Assembly: GCF_019399895.1 (NCBI RefSeq)
Contig: NC_091889.1
Location: forward strand, 1,918,501 to 1,982,500
Direction of reading: 5' to 3'
Source of the DNA: Cardiocondyla obscurior
Lineage: Eukaryota > Arthropoda > Insecta > Hymenoptera > Formicidae
DNA: 64,000 nucleotides
In this document: one piece after another, positions 32,246 to 43,155 of the stretch
Layout of the letters: each line of letters starts with the position of its first letter
Numbering within the stretch: the stretch's first letter is position 1
Notes under the pieces: model-generated
Told to the model about the DNA's origin: nothing
Seen by the model: only the letters and a program-made list of their open reading frames with translations
Databases searched by the model: none
Made by a program: the position numbers and the translations under genes

Positions 32246-32956
32246 ATGCAAAATACACCATACAGAGAACTGGTCGGTGGACTAATCTATTTAGCCAACG
32301 CTACTCGTCCCGACCTGGCATTCACCGCAAGCATGTTGAGCCGATTCTGCTCTCAACCTGGACTACCACATTGGAAACTAGCGAAACGAGCCCTACGCTA
32401 TCTTAAGGAAACTGCGAACTTAGGTATTATTTACGAAACGGATAGCAATAAATTACATGCATACGTCGACGCTGACTGGGGCAGTGACATCGATGACCGA
32501 AGATCTTTTACAGGAAGTGTCGTGATTTTAGCAAACGGACCGATCAGCTGGCAAGCAAAGAAACAACGTTCTGTGGCATTATCGACCATGGAGGCCGAAT
32601 ACATGGGATTGTCTGAAGTCACGAGAGAAACTATTTACCTGAAAGGACTATTGCGACACATGAAACTATCAAATTGTTACGATAATTGTACTACAATTTA
32701 TTGCGATAATCAAAGTGCGATAGTATTAAGTAAAGATTCCGTACATCATTGTAAGAGTAAACATATCGATTTGAGATATCATTTTGTTAAAGAAGTCCAG
32801 GAACAGGGCAAAATCAAAATTACGTATACGAGCACAGACTCAATGACGGCGGATATACTTACCAAACCTTTATCGACAATTAAACACTACCGCTGTATAA
32901 AACAATTAAATTTAGTGAGTACGTCGATAGGAGGGGTGTCAGGAATAAGATCTTGA
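32246..32956 (+). pseudogene. Copia RNase H, 3' end of pol only
   Basis: 236 codons open. The hallmarks of the Copia RNase H end are all present: YRELVGGLIYLANATRPDLAF, HAYVDADWGSD, FTGSVVILANGPISW, STMEAEYMGLS, IYCDNQSAIVLSK and HIDLRYHFVKE, ending TADILTKPL. Everything upstream (gag, protease, integrase, RT palm) is missing; the sequence starts at a TA run ending near 32236. The stop lies 20 bp inside the LTR, common in Copia elements. A 5'-truncated fragment. Confidence 0.92.
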
Positions 32957-33198
32957 ATCAACGAACTCAAGGTCTTTGTTAGCTATCTTAGATTTTTGTT
33001 ACCCGTGAGTCACACATATCAATATTCGCGCTGCGTGACTTCTCGGCTATTCTTTTATGATCCTATCCTCATTATTCATTATCTATCTCATTGTCTTTAT
33101 TCCGTTCCGATCGCTCTACCAAGGCGGATGTATTCTCTTAAATAAAACTCTTGTACTTTTCAAGTTGCGCGGCCTTTTATTTACGGACCTTTTCGACA
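32937..33198 (+). repeat. Copia 3' LTR
   Basis: 262 bp, TGTCAGGAATAAG...CCTTTTCGACA, preceded by a polypurine tract TAGGAGGGG. AATAAA at about 33153. No 5' partner is in the window. Confidence 0.85.
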
Positions 33199-33391
33199 GT
33201 ACGTTTATTTTTTATTTTACTCTAGTCTTAGTTTGTACGTTAGTCTTAGTTGTAAATTTATTTTTTATTTTATTTTATGCTTGGTTGTTGTACGTTTAAT
33301 TTTTTTTATTTGACGCTTGCTTTTTGTACGTTTTTTTCGTTTATCCTCGGTAATCGAGGACTAACGTTTCGTTGTTGAGTCTGAGAGATAC

Positions 33392-34234
33392 TTGGAGAGT
33401 ATCTTTGCAATGTCTTCGTCGAGCGAGGAAGACTTTCCACCGTGTACGGTCGGTCCTTTATCTCTCAACGTAGACGATCGCGATGATTTAATTATCACCA
33501 GCGACGTAGACTCGATCTTGGTATCGTGCAGAAGCATCGCCGCTTTTAAATGCCACGTGCAGACTAAGATCAATGCTTACGTTTACGCGATAAGCGAGTG
33601 CAAGAACAAAAAATTGACCGTGTATTACGCCAGGAGAGATACGTTCTCTCACCGACGCGAGCCACCGGTCTTTTTCCGAGACGAAGAGGTCTCCTCGACA
33701 GAAAAGTTTTACGAGACGATTGTCGCCACGATAGACGACAATTCTATATACGTACTTTTTCAAATTGATCGCCGAAGCACTTTTTTCCGTGAAATTGACG
33801 ACGAAACTGAGAAAAGCATGGCGAGGCGATGCGTCGAGAAGATAATTCTCAAACTTTTGATTCAACCTTCGCGTAGACTCTTTGAAGACTCCAAAACTGT
33901 GGAAGGAGGAATTAACCTCGTACAATATAACGTCAATAAATCGTTTCCGGTGTGTCAGCAGGACTATGCGGCTTATAGCTCTGCGGTAGAGAATGAAACG
34001 GCTCGTCTCGACAAGCGAAGAGTTTTCGGTGTCTCGTTCTTGCGCTTCTACAGTTGCAAACACGGTATACGTGTCGATCCGTCCACAGCGCGTCGATATT
34101 TGAATCGATTGGTCGACGTTGACCACCCGCACGTGGACGTTGTGCAAGTCCACGCGGGAAATACTCTGCGGTTCGCAGCCGGACATGTGCCGACGATTAA
34201 AATTCGCGGCGGAAAAAAAGATGATGCAGTTTGA
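33392..34234 (+). CDS. Cassette ORF A, unknown protein
   Basis: 280 codons, intronless. Start choices are 33392 or the ATG at 33410 (MSSSSEEDFPPCTVG), the more natural start with a purine at -3. The product is acidic at the N-terminus, then mixed alpha/beta with regularly spaced hydrophobic strands (SILVSCRSIAAFKCHV) and a basic C-terminus (IKIRGGKK). No family was recognised. Its last bases overlap the ATG of ORF B by 14 bp (34221-34234). Composition is visibly richer in CG than the AT-rich flanks. Compact overlapping intronless genes suggest a viral or mobile source, but this is inference. Confidence 0.6.
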   Translation: MESIFAMSSSSEEDFPPCTVGPLSLNVDDRDDLIITSDVDSILVSCRSIAAFKCHVQTKINAYVYAISECKNKKLTVYYARRDTFSHRREPPVFFRDEEVSSTEKFYETIVATIDDNSIYVLFQIDRRSTFFREIDDETEKSMARRCVEKIILKLLIQPSRRLFEDSKTVEGGINLVQYNVNKSFPVCQQDYAAYSSAVENETARLDKRRVFGVSFLRFYSCKHGIRVDPSTARRYLNRLVDVDHPHVDVVQVHAGNTLRFAAGHVPTIKIRGGKKDDAV

Positions 34235-35860
34235 GATTGAGTTCAGCCATATCGCGACACAGCGTAAAACTGTCGCCGAAATTGAACACGTACACATTCG
34301 GCTTCCTGGCCTACTTTGGCCATTTTGACGTGCACGCGAGACCTTGTCAGGATACGACCGTGACTTTTATGCAGGGCTACAGTGCAGCAGCCAAAATTGC
34401 TCACGCGCCGTCATCGGGTACATTGGCGATGTTTGCGCTACTGAACGGTCTTCGCGACAGAAAAAACATATTCAAGTCCATGTATCAAACGTGCATGCAG
34501 CATTTGATCAACGTTACGTCGTATACCCAGATGAACGTCGACGCGTACAAACTGCGATTGGAAGACGTGGTAACGATCGATTGGTTGAACGCGGAAGACT
34601 CCATGTCTGCCTACATTAGACGAATCGACGTGTTCTCGGAAACGAGAAAAATCGCGACTCTTATATATACGGATCAATTGAACATACACTACGCGAGAGC
34701 AGTCAAGCATATTTGGTACGGTATGCAAGCGATCGTACCGAATATTGACAAGAGCGAAGAGGAACGAAAGGTGGAATGCGTCAAATTCATACTTGCCATG
34801 TACGACACGTGCAAAAAAAATTTCATCGACGACAACGGCGACTAAGGATACACGGTTCCGACGGCGGAGGAGTTCAAATACTCGTTCGACAACGCAGAAC
34901 AAGTTTTCAAAAAGAGCGACACGATGCGATACTTTAGAGACCAGAGCAGAAAGAGCCTGCAAAGAGTTAGAATTTCAAAGTCTTTTCCAAAACCGTTACA
35001 CGTGGCGAAAGAAGTAATGGAGCCGGAACACCCATTTTCTAGAATTGTGAGAATGGCCGTCACGGTTAAAAACGTAAGAGAGTTCGTCAAAACGATGAGG
35101 CTATTTATAGAACGACACGTGGAGATATTTCCACACTTGTACATGAGTTCCAAGACTAACTACGTCACGTATTGCGTCGTCAACAACCGAGGATTACGGC
35201 ATGCGGAAAAAACCAGAAAATTATTATTTTACGAACTGCACAATTTAAAGAGAGTAACTCGTACGAACGTTAGACGAAAGCGTATTAGTCAAACTTACCG
35301 TGATAAAGTTATCAGCCACATAGACTGCACGGAAGACGAGATTAACGTAAGTGACAACGTGAAAACGTTGCAACCGACATCGAGCACCGGCAAAGAGTCC
35401 GTTATTCGCGTGAAAACGCTTTTAAGAGATAGAAGAAAAATCTTCTTAACGACGTCGTCTTCGTCATCGCCAGCAACGATCGTCCAAGTAATTAATTTCA
35501 GGGAACCTAGAAAAGGAATAGACGTTTCTTGCATGTCGGCGCAGGCGACGGCGCGAGAAGCAGCAGAGGCAGCAGCGGTAACACCACCACTGACACTGTC
35601 CGATCAGAAGAAGGAGAAACCAAAAATTCTATCCAACGTACTGATTGTTCCGCCGATTGTCGAAGCGAGGACGATATTTAACGACCGAATGGACCAAATC
35701 CTTGGAAAACGCCGTGATAGGTAAAGGCATTATCTGCTATAACCGCGTCTACGAGGACATAAAGGAACGATTTCCCCGATATATCTTCTACGGTTTCCGT
35801 TTCTCAAATGCGAAACCGCATAAGGCAGATAGTACGAGAGATAGAGTGCAGTTCCATTGA
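34221..35860 (+). pseudogene. Cassette ORF B/C, unknown protein, interrupted
   Basis: ATG 34221 opens a frame (MMQFEIEFSHIATQRK) that ends at 34328. An overlapping frame open from 34225 continues with protein-like sequence to a TAA at 34843-34845 and then, in the same frame with no further break, to 35722-35724. Near 35690-35710 the frame appears to shift once more, with protein-like sequence to about 35858. One long gene with a frameshift near 34300, a nonsense codon and a late frameshift is the simplest reading. The later part is strongly basic (VTRTNVRRKRIS) with a Ser run and an Ala-rich tract near 35560. No family was recognised. A virus-derived origin is possible and unproven. Confidence 0.5.
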
Positions 35861-37199
35861 TTTTAAAAAAGTTCAATTACTGCAACAACTGGCACGGTTC
35901 CAAGGAACGCTGTAAACTAATGATATATTGAGATGAAACTGATTAATTACGCACTCTTGCATTTTTTTTTACTTGTAATCTAACCTAGCCACATGGATGG
36001 TAGGCTCCTTCAACAACCCACGTGGATCGTAGACTTCGTAAGACTTGCAATCTTTCGTCTTAAGATCGTTGATGATTCAACGTGTCTTTTGTATCGACGA
36101 CGATGGTATCGTACTTGATACCTATGGTATTTCGCGACATTTTCCACTTACCTCGAGTCGATACCTAGTTGATTCTTTTTAAACATTTTCTTTGACGATT
36201 TTTTTAACTATGCCATGACACGTTTCAGATGATTCTCTGTCGATTGGTCGTTTTACATTTTTTTTTCTTCTCCTGATACTTAAAAAAAATTTTCAAATTT
36301 CAATTTTTACGTTTTCGGCTCAGATGTAACATGCGCTCAGTGAACGCTGGCCTAACCTAACCAAACTTTTTTTTTAATTTCCAAAATCTTTCATTTTTTG
36401 TAAGATAGTTATAGTTGCGATTTTTTCGTTTCCTATTTTTTAGTCCACTTTTCGAGGGGTCGATAACTTGGTAAAATTAGTATATGACGTCACGTTGTCT
36501 CCGATGATTCTTTCAATTGTCTTTGAATTGTACGAATTAGGTTTATGAATTTTCTGGATTCATCGAATTGTCTCTGCGACGTATGTTTCTTTTTTTTTCT
36601 CCATTGTCTTTGGATTTTTCAATTTTTCTTACGAATCTCGTCTGGATCTTGATCCTTTTTTTCTTTGAAAAAAATTCCAAGACTCGATTCATCTTAAAAA
36701 ATCTCTTTTTTTTTTAATCTTTACTCTTTCTTATGAATCTTTTATTTAAAAAAAAAAAAAAAAATTTTTTTCTTTGAAATCTTTGTTTCTATGACGTCTC
36801 GTCTATTTCTTTGTCATCTAATGATTTTTTTTAAATTTTTCCTTTTTCTTTATCGTCTTCATTTTTTTTATAAATCGCATTTTTGTCTTATGATTCTTAT
36901 CTGGGTCTCCGAATATCCCCGGGTACAGGAAATAGCCGGTTGAAAGTCTGATTAGGTTTGAAAAAAAAAAAAAAATTCTTTCGGAATGCTTAGTTTTTCA
37001 TTCTGTATCAATTGAAAGTGTCTTTAATAAAACATTTTTTCGAAAGGTGTCCGATTACTTAAGAAGAAAAAAAAAAAGTTTGTTTCAGAGTGCTAAATTT
37101 TTGATTCTGTATCGACTGAAAGAGTCTTTAAAAAAACATTTTTTGAAAAAGTGTCAAATAACTTAAAAAATTTTTTTTCTGCAATAACTCTACTTTTAC
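35861..37199. other. AT-rich DNA with T-rich tracts and a ~104-bp tandem repeat
   Basis: No gene seen. Many poly-T and poly-A runs. A diverged tandem pair lies at about 36979-37063 and 37083-37167, sharing ATTCTGTATC and AAAACATTTTTT. Confidence 0.6.
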
Positions 37200-37527
37200 A
37201 ACGTTCACTGATAGACCTCATCAAATGATGCAACTTTACTTTAAACACCGACTCTCTAGCTTTATTCCCTTGAAAGTTATTACTTGAGTTGATAAAAACT
37301 TTCAAAAATTCATAACTTCTGAACGATTGGTCATGGAGCATTCTTTTTTTTTTTAATTCAAGGTCTCAACGAGCTCTACAACTCACTTTCAGACACCGTG
37401 TCTCTAGCTCGACTCCTTTTACCGCTATTAATATAAACTCAATTTTTTCCGAGATGGCGGCCGATTTTTTCACTTTTCTCAACGGATGAGCACGGATTGT
37501 AGAAAGTTGTTAACAATTCCGTTGAAA
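37200..37527. repeat. Diverged tandem repeat array, left part
   Basis: Units of about 150-240 bp share CTACAACTC...TCTCTAG...GAGATGGCGGCC...TGAGCACGGATTGTAGAAA. A further diverged unit continues at 38617-38840 on the other side of the solo LTR, for example CAAGATGGCGGCC and TGAGCACGGATCGTAGAAAA. Confidence 0.7.
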
Positions 37528-37531
37528 AAAT

Positions 37532-38612
37532 TGTAACGACCCTGTTTTCGCGTATACCGAATCGTCGGCTCGGGGCGGGATGCGCCCGTGCGCTCGTCGG
37601 TATTCCGGGATTCGAATAGATAGGGTTCGGAAATGCAGCGAGACTGGTATATTAAATGTAACAAGGGTTTATTAAAATGACAAAAAAATAACGCGTATTT
37701 TACAATGGTTACACGAAGTGCGAGAAGGCCGCGCGAGCGGCTGTGAGGCGATCGACAATCGTGATCGAAGCACGCGGTGCCGGCGTGTCCGCGACGCGCG
37801 ATAGATACTACGGGCACGTGCCGTTCGGCGGCACGTGCGAACGCGGTATGCTTGACGCGGGACCAGATCGTAGGTGTTTGCGCTTATTCGCCGAAAAGCC
37901 TAGACAGTTCGCGGTATCGCTGACGGTTCGCGGAGACGGGAGGTGAGGCACCGGCTTGGCGTCGCGTACCCGAGATCACTCGGGCGAGACAGAGATCTCT
38001 CTACCCCGTGGTCGGCGACGGTGCGATAGGAAGCTTTAATTTGCGTGTTCTTTGACTCCACGCGCCTGGTGGCCGAGGTCCGAGATGACTCGGAGGAGGC
38101 AGAGTTCGCTCTACCCCTCGAGCTGACCGTGCCGGTGCGTCGGAAGTCGCGAGCACTAGGTTAGGAACGAGCCCCAGGATCACCTGGTGGAGACAGAGAG
38201 CGCTCTACCCCCGGATCGGCTCTAGGTTGTCGGAGATGTTGCTCGCAAGCGAGCGGATCGAGGACGGTCCCGCCGAGCTCCGGCATCGCGGTTTTATACA
38301 AAAAAACGAGGGCGCCGGGTTTGCGGGGCTCAGCGGGGATACGGATGATCTTGCCGTGGCGCCGAGGATCTCGTTACGGCGCGATCGCGAAACGGCGGTC
38401 CTCGCCGTCGTCGGCGCGTTCGGCGGAGTTCGGCTAAGCCCGTGCGGGGACTTAGCCGCGAGACGATAGCGTAGCGCTTGCTATCGCCTATTCTGTGGAT
38501 ACAATATAAATGTTTGGGGCGCACCGCGCCCCGGGTCCCCGCCAGCGGAGTTTTGCCGGCGGCCGGCCGTTGTTCTGGCCGGAACGGTGCACTTCCTGGG
38601 TGCACCGTTACA
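37532..38612 (-). repeat. Solo LTR, family LTR-B
   Basis: 1081 bp; on the minus strand it begins TGTAACGGTGCACCC and ends CAGGGTCGTTACA. AAAT is duplicated on both sides (37528-37531 and 38613-38616). A minus-strand AATAAA lies near 37672. The first bases form a perfect 10-bp stem AACGGTGCAC/GTGCACCGTT. It split a tandem repeat array. Confidence 0.85.
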
Positions 38613-38840
38613 AAATGTTTGCAAAATTTTTAATTGTTTGTAACTTTTTCTTACTTGAATTGTCGAGATAAGCTTTTTTTTTGATAGCTCTCGACAAGCC
38701 CTACAACCCCTCGTCAGATCCCGACTCTCTATTTCCAACCGTTTGGTCGCTAAACGTTGATAACACTTTTTTTCCAAGATGGCGGCCCCGCGCAAAAAAA
38801 TTCTTGCGTATGAGCACGGATCGTAGAAAATTGTTGACGA

Positions 38841-39420
38841 TTCCTTTTTTTTTTTATATATATAGTAGGGGAATGCCTTTACGCATACCCTCTCCCCTAG
38901 GGAAGGGAGAGGGTTATATCGAGCTCGGGTTTTACGCCGCGAGGCTGCCCACTACCGACTAAACCCCCACTGTTGGCCTGCATGGCGCCTTGACCTTTTA
39001 AGAGGATGCTAGGGATCGCGAGCGCATATTTTCTAGCACCTTTCCGGTGCTGACTCACCCGTTGGACTGAGTAAGTCCCCCGCACTGCCGCCCATTATCT
39101 GAGTGAGCGGCAGGGCCCGATTTTTGCTTCAGGCCGGCTTTCTCATTAGCGCACTGTACGCTTCTGTCTCAGGAGAGCTGATGGGATGGTGGATTCCCAT
39201 CCACTCTATTTCTCATAGCTCCTCGATATAAGTAAAGAGACGGGTGACTTATAACACCCCCCCCCCGTCTCTTTCCTACTGTCACCGCCGTGAACCCGAG
39301 AAGCCAGGTATTGGTCCCCGATTCACACTGTATGCAAGCGAAGCATCAGGGCCAGGAAGGGGGGGGGGGAAGGCTTGAGCCCGTCTTTTACCCCCAACCC
39401 GACGCTGAGCCCCGCCTGCG
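38841..39420 (-). mobile_element. Probable 3' UTR of a non-LTR retrotransposon
   Basis: On the minus strand the sequence is GC-rich, contains GGGTTTAGTCGGTAGTGGGC, and finishes in an A-rich tail (AAAAAAAAA on the minus strand at about 38841-38854). This is the look of R1/Jockey-type 3' UTRs in insects. No ORF2 sequence is attached, so assignment is tentative. Confidence 0.35.
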
Positions 39421-39639
39421 TTAATAAGCCGGTCTGCCCTCTTGCAAGCAGTTTTGATAGACGAGACGCGTTTTCTCGCGCTTGCGCGGCGAATAGGACT
39501 TTAGTCGAGTATATGTTAATGTAAAAGAGAAACCCGCAGGCACCCGTACATGTATAATTCCACTAAAAGTAATCAAATTTTTTAAATTATATGTTAAAAT
39601 ATAATTAAAAAAATAATTAATAGTAAGAAATTATATTTT
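39421..39639. other. No gene recognised
   Basis: GC-rich then AT-rich spacer before the CsRn1-type element. Confidence 0.4.
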
Positions 39640-40369
39640 GGCCGGATTGTTCCCGCCGTTCCTGCTGTCCCGGTTGTTCCTGCCGAGAAATCATCGTTTT
39701 GGAAATTTTTGCGTGAAGCCACCGACACCGGCGCCTTTATCGAGGCATTTCCTTTCTGCTAGACCATCTGCATCGCAGACTTTCGAGATTATCGCTTCAC
39801 CGCATCTCATCCTCAGTGCCAGTTTTTGCGAATTTCGTTTTTGTATTTGCGCATCACGTGTCGATCACGTGCCGTCTTTGTAAAAATTGCGTGCGTTTTA
39901 AAATATTTTTGCGTCGCGGTTTGTTTCGGCGTCGTAAAGGTGCAAATTTTTCGCGTTCTTTTTTTTGCGCTCTTTTTCTTTTTCTGTTTCTTCGGCTCAG
40001 CAACCGATGCTCATTTTAAAGGCCGCGTTTTATTTGTTGTTTTAACGCAAATGCGCAGCTACCTTCACTCGTTTAATTTTTCTATCGCGCTCACCGTGTT
40101 GCCACGTGATTTTCTTTTTTTCGGGCTACCTTCAACTGTGAATTGTCTAGCATACTTTTTGGCGTTTAATTTCTTTAACATTTTTTTTTGCCGACCGTCA
40201 ACTTGGGAAGACAAACTTATTTTAGCCTACAAGCGAAACTTAAAAAAAACAACACCGTGCAATATTGCCGTCGTAGTTAACGAAATATTGCGAGCGTTCC
40301 GTCCGAGGAAATTGCGTACTTTTAAGACTTGCGTCGTATATTGCGTTTAACGTGCGATATTTAGTTTAA

Positions 40370-41395
40370 GTGCAGCGTTCGATCATGTCGTTTCCGCACG
40401 ATTCCCCTGAAGAAGATGTACGTCAATGCCTCGCTCTTTTACGAGAAAAAGTTTTGAAACTCACAAATAAAAATACGGTTCTTAGGGAACATCGAGATGA
40501 GAAATCGGTTCCTGGCACGTTTTTTAATCTTCCTCCTTCTGCCGCTCCTGCGGAGGAGCGTCATATCAATGCTTTTTATAAAGTGCCGAAAATTGCACCT
40601 TTCTTTAAGACTGATCCCGCGCCATGGTTCATTCAAGTTGAAGCCTCACTTCGAAACGAGGGCATTACTAATCAAGTTACAATGGAGGACACCGTAATTT
40701 CTCATCTTGATATGAAAGCAGTCTCACTTATTAGCGATTTAGTTTTGTCCCCCGACCGAAACAGACAGTATGATAACATTAAAAACTGAATAGTCTCGAC
40801 TTTCGCTACCTCATCTGAGGCAAAGTTGCGTCAACTTTTGAAGAGCCAGATCACGCTTGACGGTAAACCTTCCCAAATTTTGGCTCGCATGCGCCATTTA
40901 AGCGGCGACTCTTGTAGTGATTCGGTCCTCCGGTCAATCTTTCTCGAGTTTCTTCCTCAGCATTGTCGTGCAATTATTGCCGCCTCAAAGACGGAGACCC
41001 TTCAAGACTTGGCGCAGCTCGCCGACACCGTTGTCGATGCGACCGGCTCAACTCTTCAGTATAGCTCGTCCGTGTCTGATGATTCTGTTATGTCCGCAAT
41101 GCCTATTTCTTCCGTTGACACTCGGGTTGATTCGCTCGAACGTAAGCTTGAGGATCTTGTCAACGCTTTTAGCAAATTATCGTCTGAAAATGCATTTTCC
41201 TCACATTCGCGATCGCGCCACGGTTATCGCGGTCGTTATGGTCGGTCACAATCTCACTCTCGCAACCGCTCGTAGCATGATATCTGCCGCGTGCATAGAA
41301 AATACGGGGAAAAAGTTACGAGCTGCCACCCTCCATGTTCATGGAAGTCCCTCAATAATAACGCGTCAAACTAGCTGGGCCTTCTTTCTGTGAGA
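40370..41395 (+). pseudogene. CsRn1-type gag
   Basis: The start is ATG 40385 (MSFPHDSPEEDVRQCLALL). A TGA at 40787-40789 and a TAG at 41273-41275 interrupt an otherwise single frame. The capsid part shows KVPKIAPFFKTDPAPWFIQVE and, later, FLPQHCRAIIAASKTETLQDLAQLAD, typical of this clade. After the TAG the same frame holds CRVHRKYGEKVTSCHPPC, the CHCC zinc motif (C-x2-H-x9-C-x3-C) that replaces the usual CCHC knuckle in CsRn1 elements. The 5' leader at 39640-40369 contains no supported gene. Confidence 0.85.
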
Positions 41396-43155
41396 CGGGT
41401 ACGGTTGGCCCCAGCAATTCTCGACGCCTTCATGTTCTTGACCGTAAATCAAGAAATATTTTCTTAGTAGACTCTGGTGCGGAAATATCTTTAGTTCCGG
41501 TTTCCGATTTTAAAGATTTACGTCTTTCTTGCGACTGTAAATTATTTGCTGCGAATAACACAGTCATTGACACTTTCGGAACCGTGCGTCTCACTCTCGA
41601 TCTCGGTGTCCGACGCCCTATTACATGGAATCTTTGCATCGCTGCTGTCTCTACGGCTATTTTAGGAGCTGATCTCATTTCAAATTATAATTTATTAATT
41701 GATTTGAAACGCCGACATCTAATCGACGAGACCACCGGTCTTTACACCCCGGGTATGATTAAAACTGCTTCCGTGTTATCAGCTTGTTTAATTTATCCGT
41801 CGCACAAATATGCGCGTTTGATTTCCAAATTTCCCAAAGTTTTCGGCAGGGTGCAAATGGCACCGCTTGAATCGCGTGGTGTTCAACACCATATTATCAC
41901 TACCGGTCCTCCGGTAGCTGAACGTGCTCGTCGTTTACCTCCCGACAAACTCAAAGCTGTAAAAGCTCAGATTAAGCGCGACTGTGAGAAAGGGCTTTGT
42001 CGTCCCTCGAGCAGCCCGTGATCAAGCCCTATCCACCTCGTTAAGAAAAAAGACGGAGAATGGCGGGTATGCGGTGACTATTGCCGGCTAAATGCTATAA
42101 CGGTTCCGGATCATGATCCCGTATCTCATATTCACGATTTTTCGTCCGCCCTTAGCGTTAAGTCGATCTTTTCGTTGTTAGATCTGTCGCGCGCGTACCA
42201 CCAAATTCCGGTTGCAAACGACGACATCCCAAAAACCGCGGTGATTATTTCTTTCGGTCTGTTCGAATATTGCGCTATGACTTTTGGTTTGCGTAACGCG
42301 GGACAGACGTTCCAACGTTATATCCACCGTGCTCTCGACGATCTCGATTTCGTTTTTACTTTCTTCAACGACATACTCGTCGCATCCTCGTCTGAGGCCG
42401 AGCACGAAAATCACCTTCGCGTCGTTTTTCAAAAACTCAATGAGTTCCACCGCCGCGTTAATTTAGATAAGTGCGTTTTTGGCGTTCCTGATCTCGTGTT
42501 TCTAGAACATTCTATAACTCCTCAAGGTTTTAAACCTACTTCCGAGAAAGTTGATGCGATAATTAACTTCCCTAAACCGCGTACGGTTGATTAGTTACGT
42601 CGCTTCCATGGGATGATAAATTTTTACCGACGTTGTATTCCCAATGCTGCCGCAACGCAAGCTCCTCTTAACGCGTATATCTTTAGCTCGCGTCAACGCG
42701 ATAAACACGAGATAGTTTGGACTCCCCAAGCGGAGACTGCTTTCAATCAGTGTAAAGTTGACTTGTCGAACGCAACTCTTTTGGCTTACCCCTCGGATTC
42801 TGACAACATCAGACTTGTGACTGATGCTTCAGACTTGGCTATGGGCGCAGCCCTAGAGCAATTTTCTGACGGCTCCTGGAAGCCCTTAGCTTTCTTTTCG
42901 CGTTAATTTTCTCCCACGCAGATGAAATATAGTATTTATGATTGCAAACTCACCGCGATTTACGAAGCCGTTAGGTATTTTAAACATCATATAGAAGGTC
43001 GACAGTTCGAAATTCTTACCGACCATAAACCCTTGACTCATGCGTTCTCTCAAAAAGCGGATAAATCGTCTCCTCGCCACACTCGTTATTTGACCTTTAT
43101 TGCGCAATTTACTACCTGTATCAAACATCTCCGGTCAACAAAACGTCGTTGCTGA
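41392..43155 (+). pseudogene. CsRn1-type protease / RT / RNase H
   Basis: A single frame interrupted by TGA 42019-42021, TAG 42592-42594 and TAA 42904-42906. The protease active site is FLVDSGAEISLVP (about 41460-41500). RT motifs: HLVKKKDGEWRVCGDYCRLN, LLDLSRAYHQIPV, and the catalytic box, which reads FFNDILVAS and has therefore lost the first Asp of the usual F/YxDD. RNase H: VTDASDLAMGAAL, then KYSIYDCKLTAIYEA and EILTDHKPLTHAF. The frame shifts near 43115 before NVVADSLSRVD. Several stops could come from single C-to-T changes (CGA to TGA, CAG to TAG). Confidence 0.88.

Noticed and set aside
33488..34297. Long minus-strand open frame opposite cassette ORF A
   Set aside because: The plus-strand reading has a better start, composition and overlap with the next ORF; the antisense frame looks like a codon-composition shadow.
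39826..40350. 174-codon hydrophobic open frame
   Set aside because: It sits in the untranslated leader of the CsRn1-type element, is T-rich, and shows no recognisable family.
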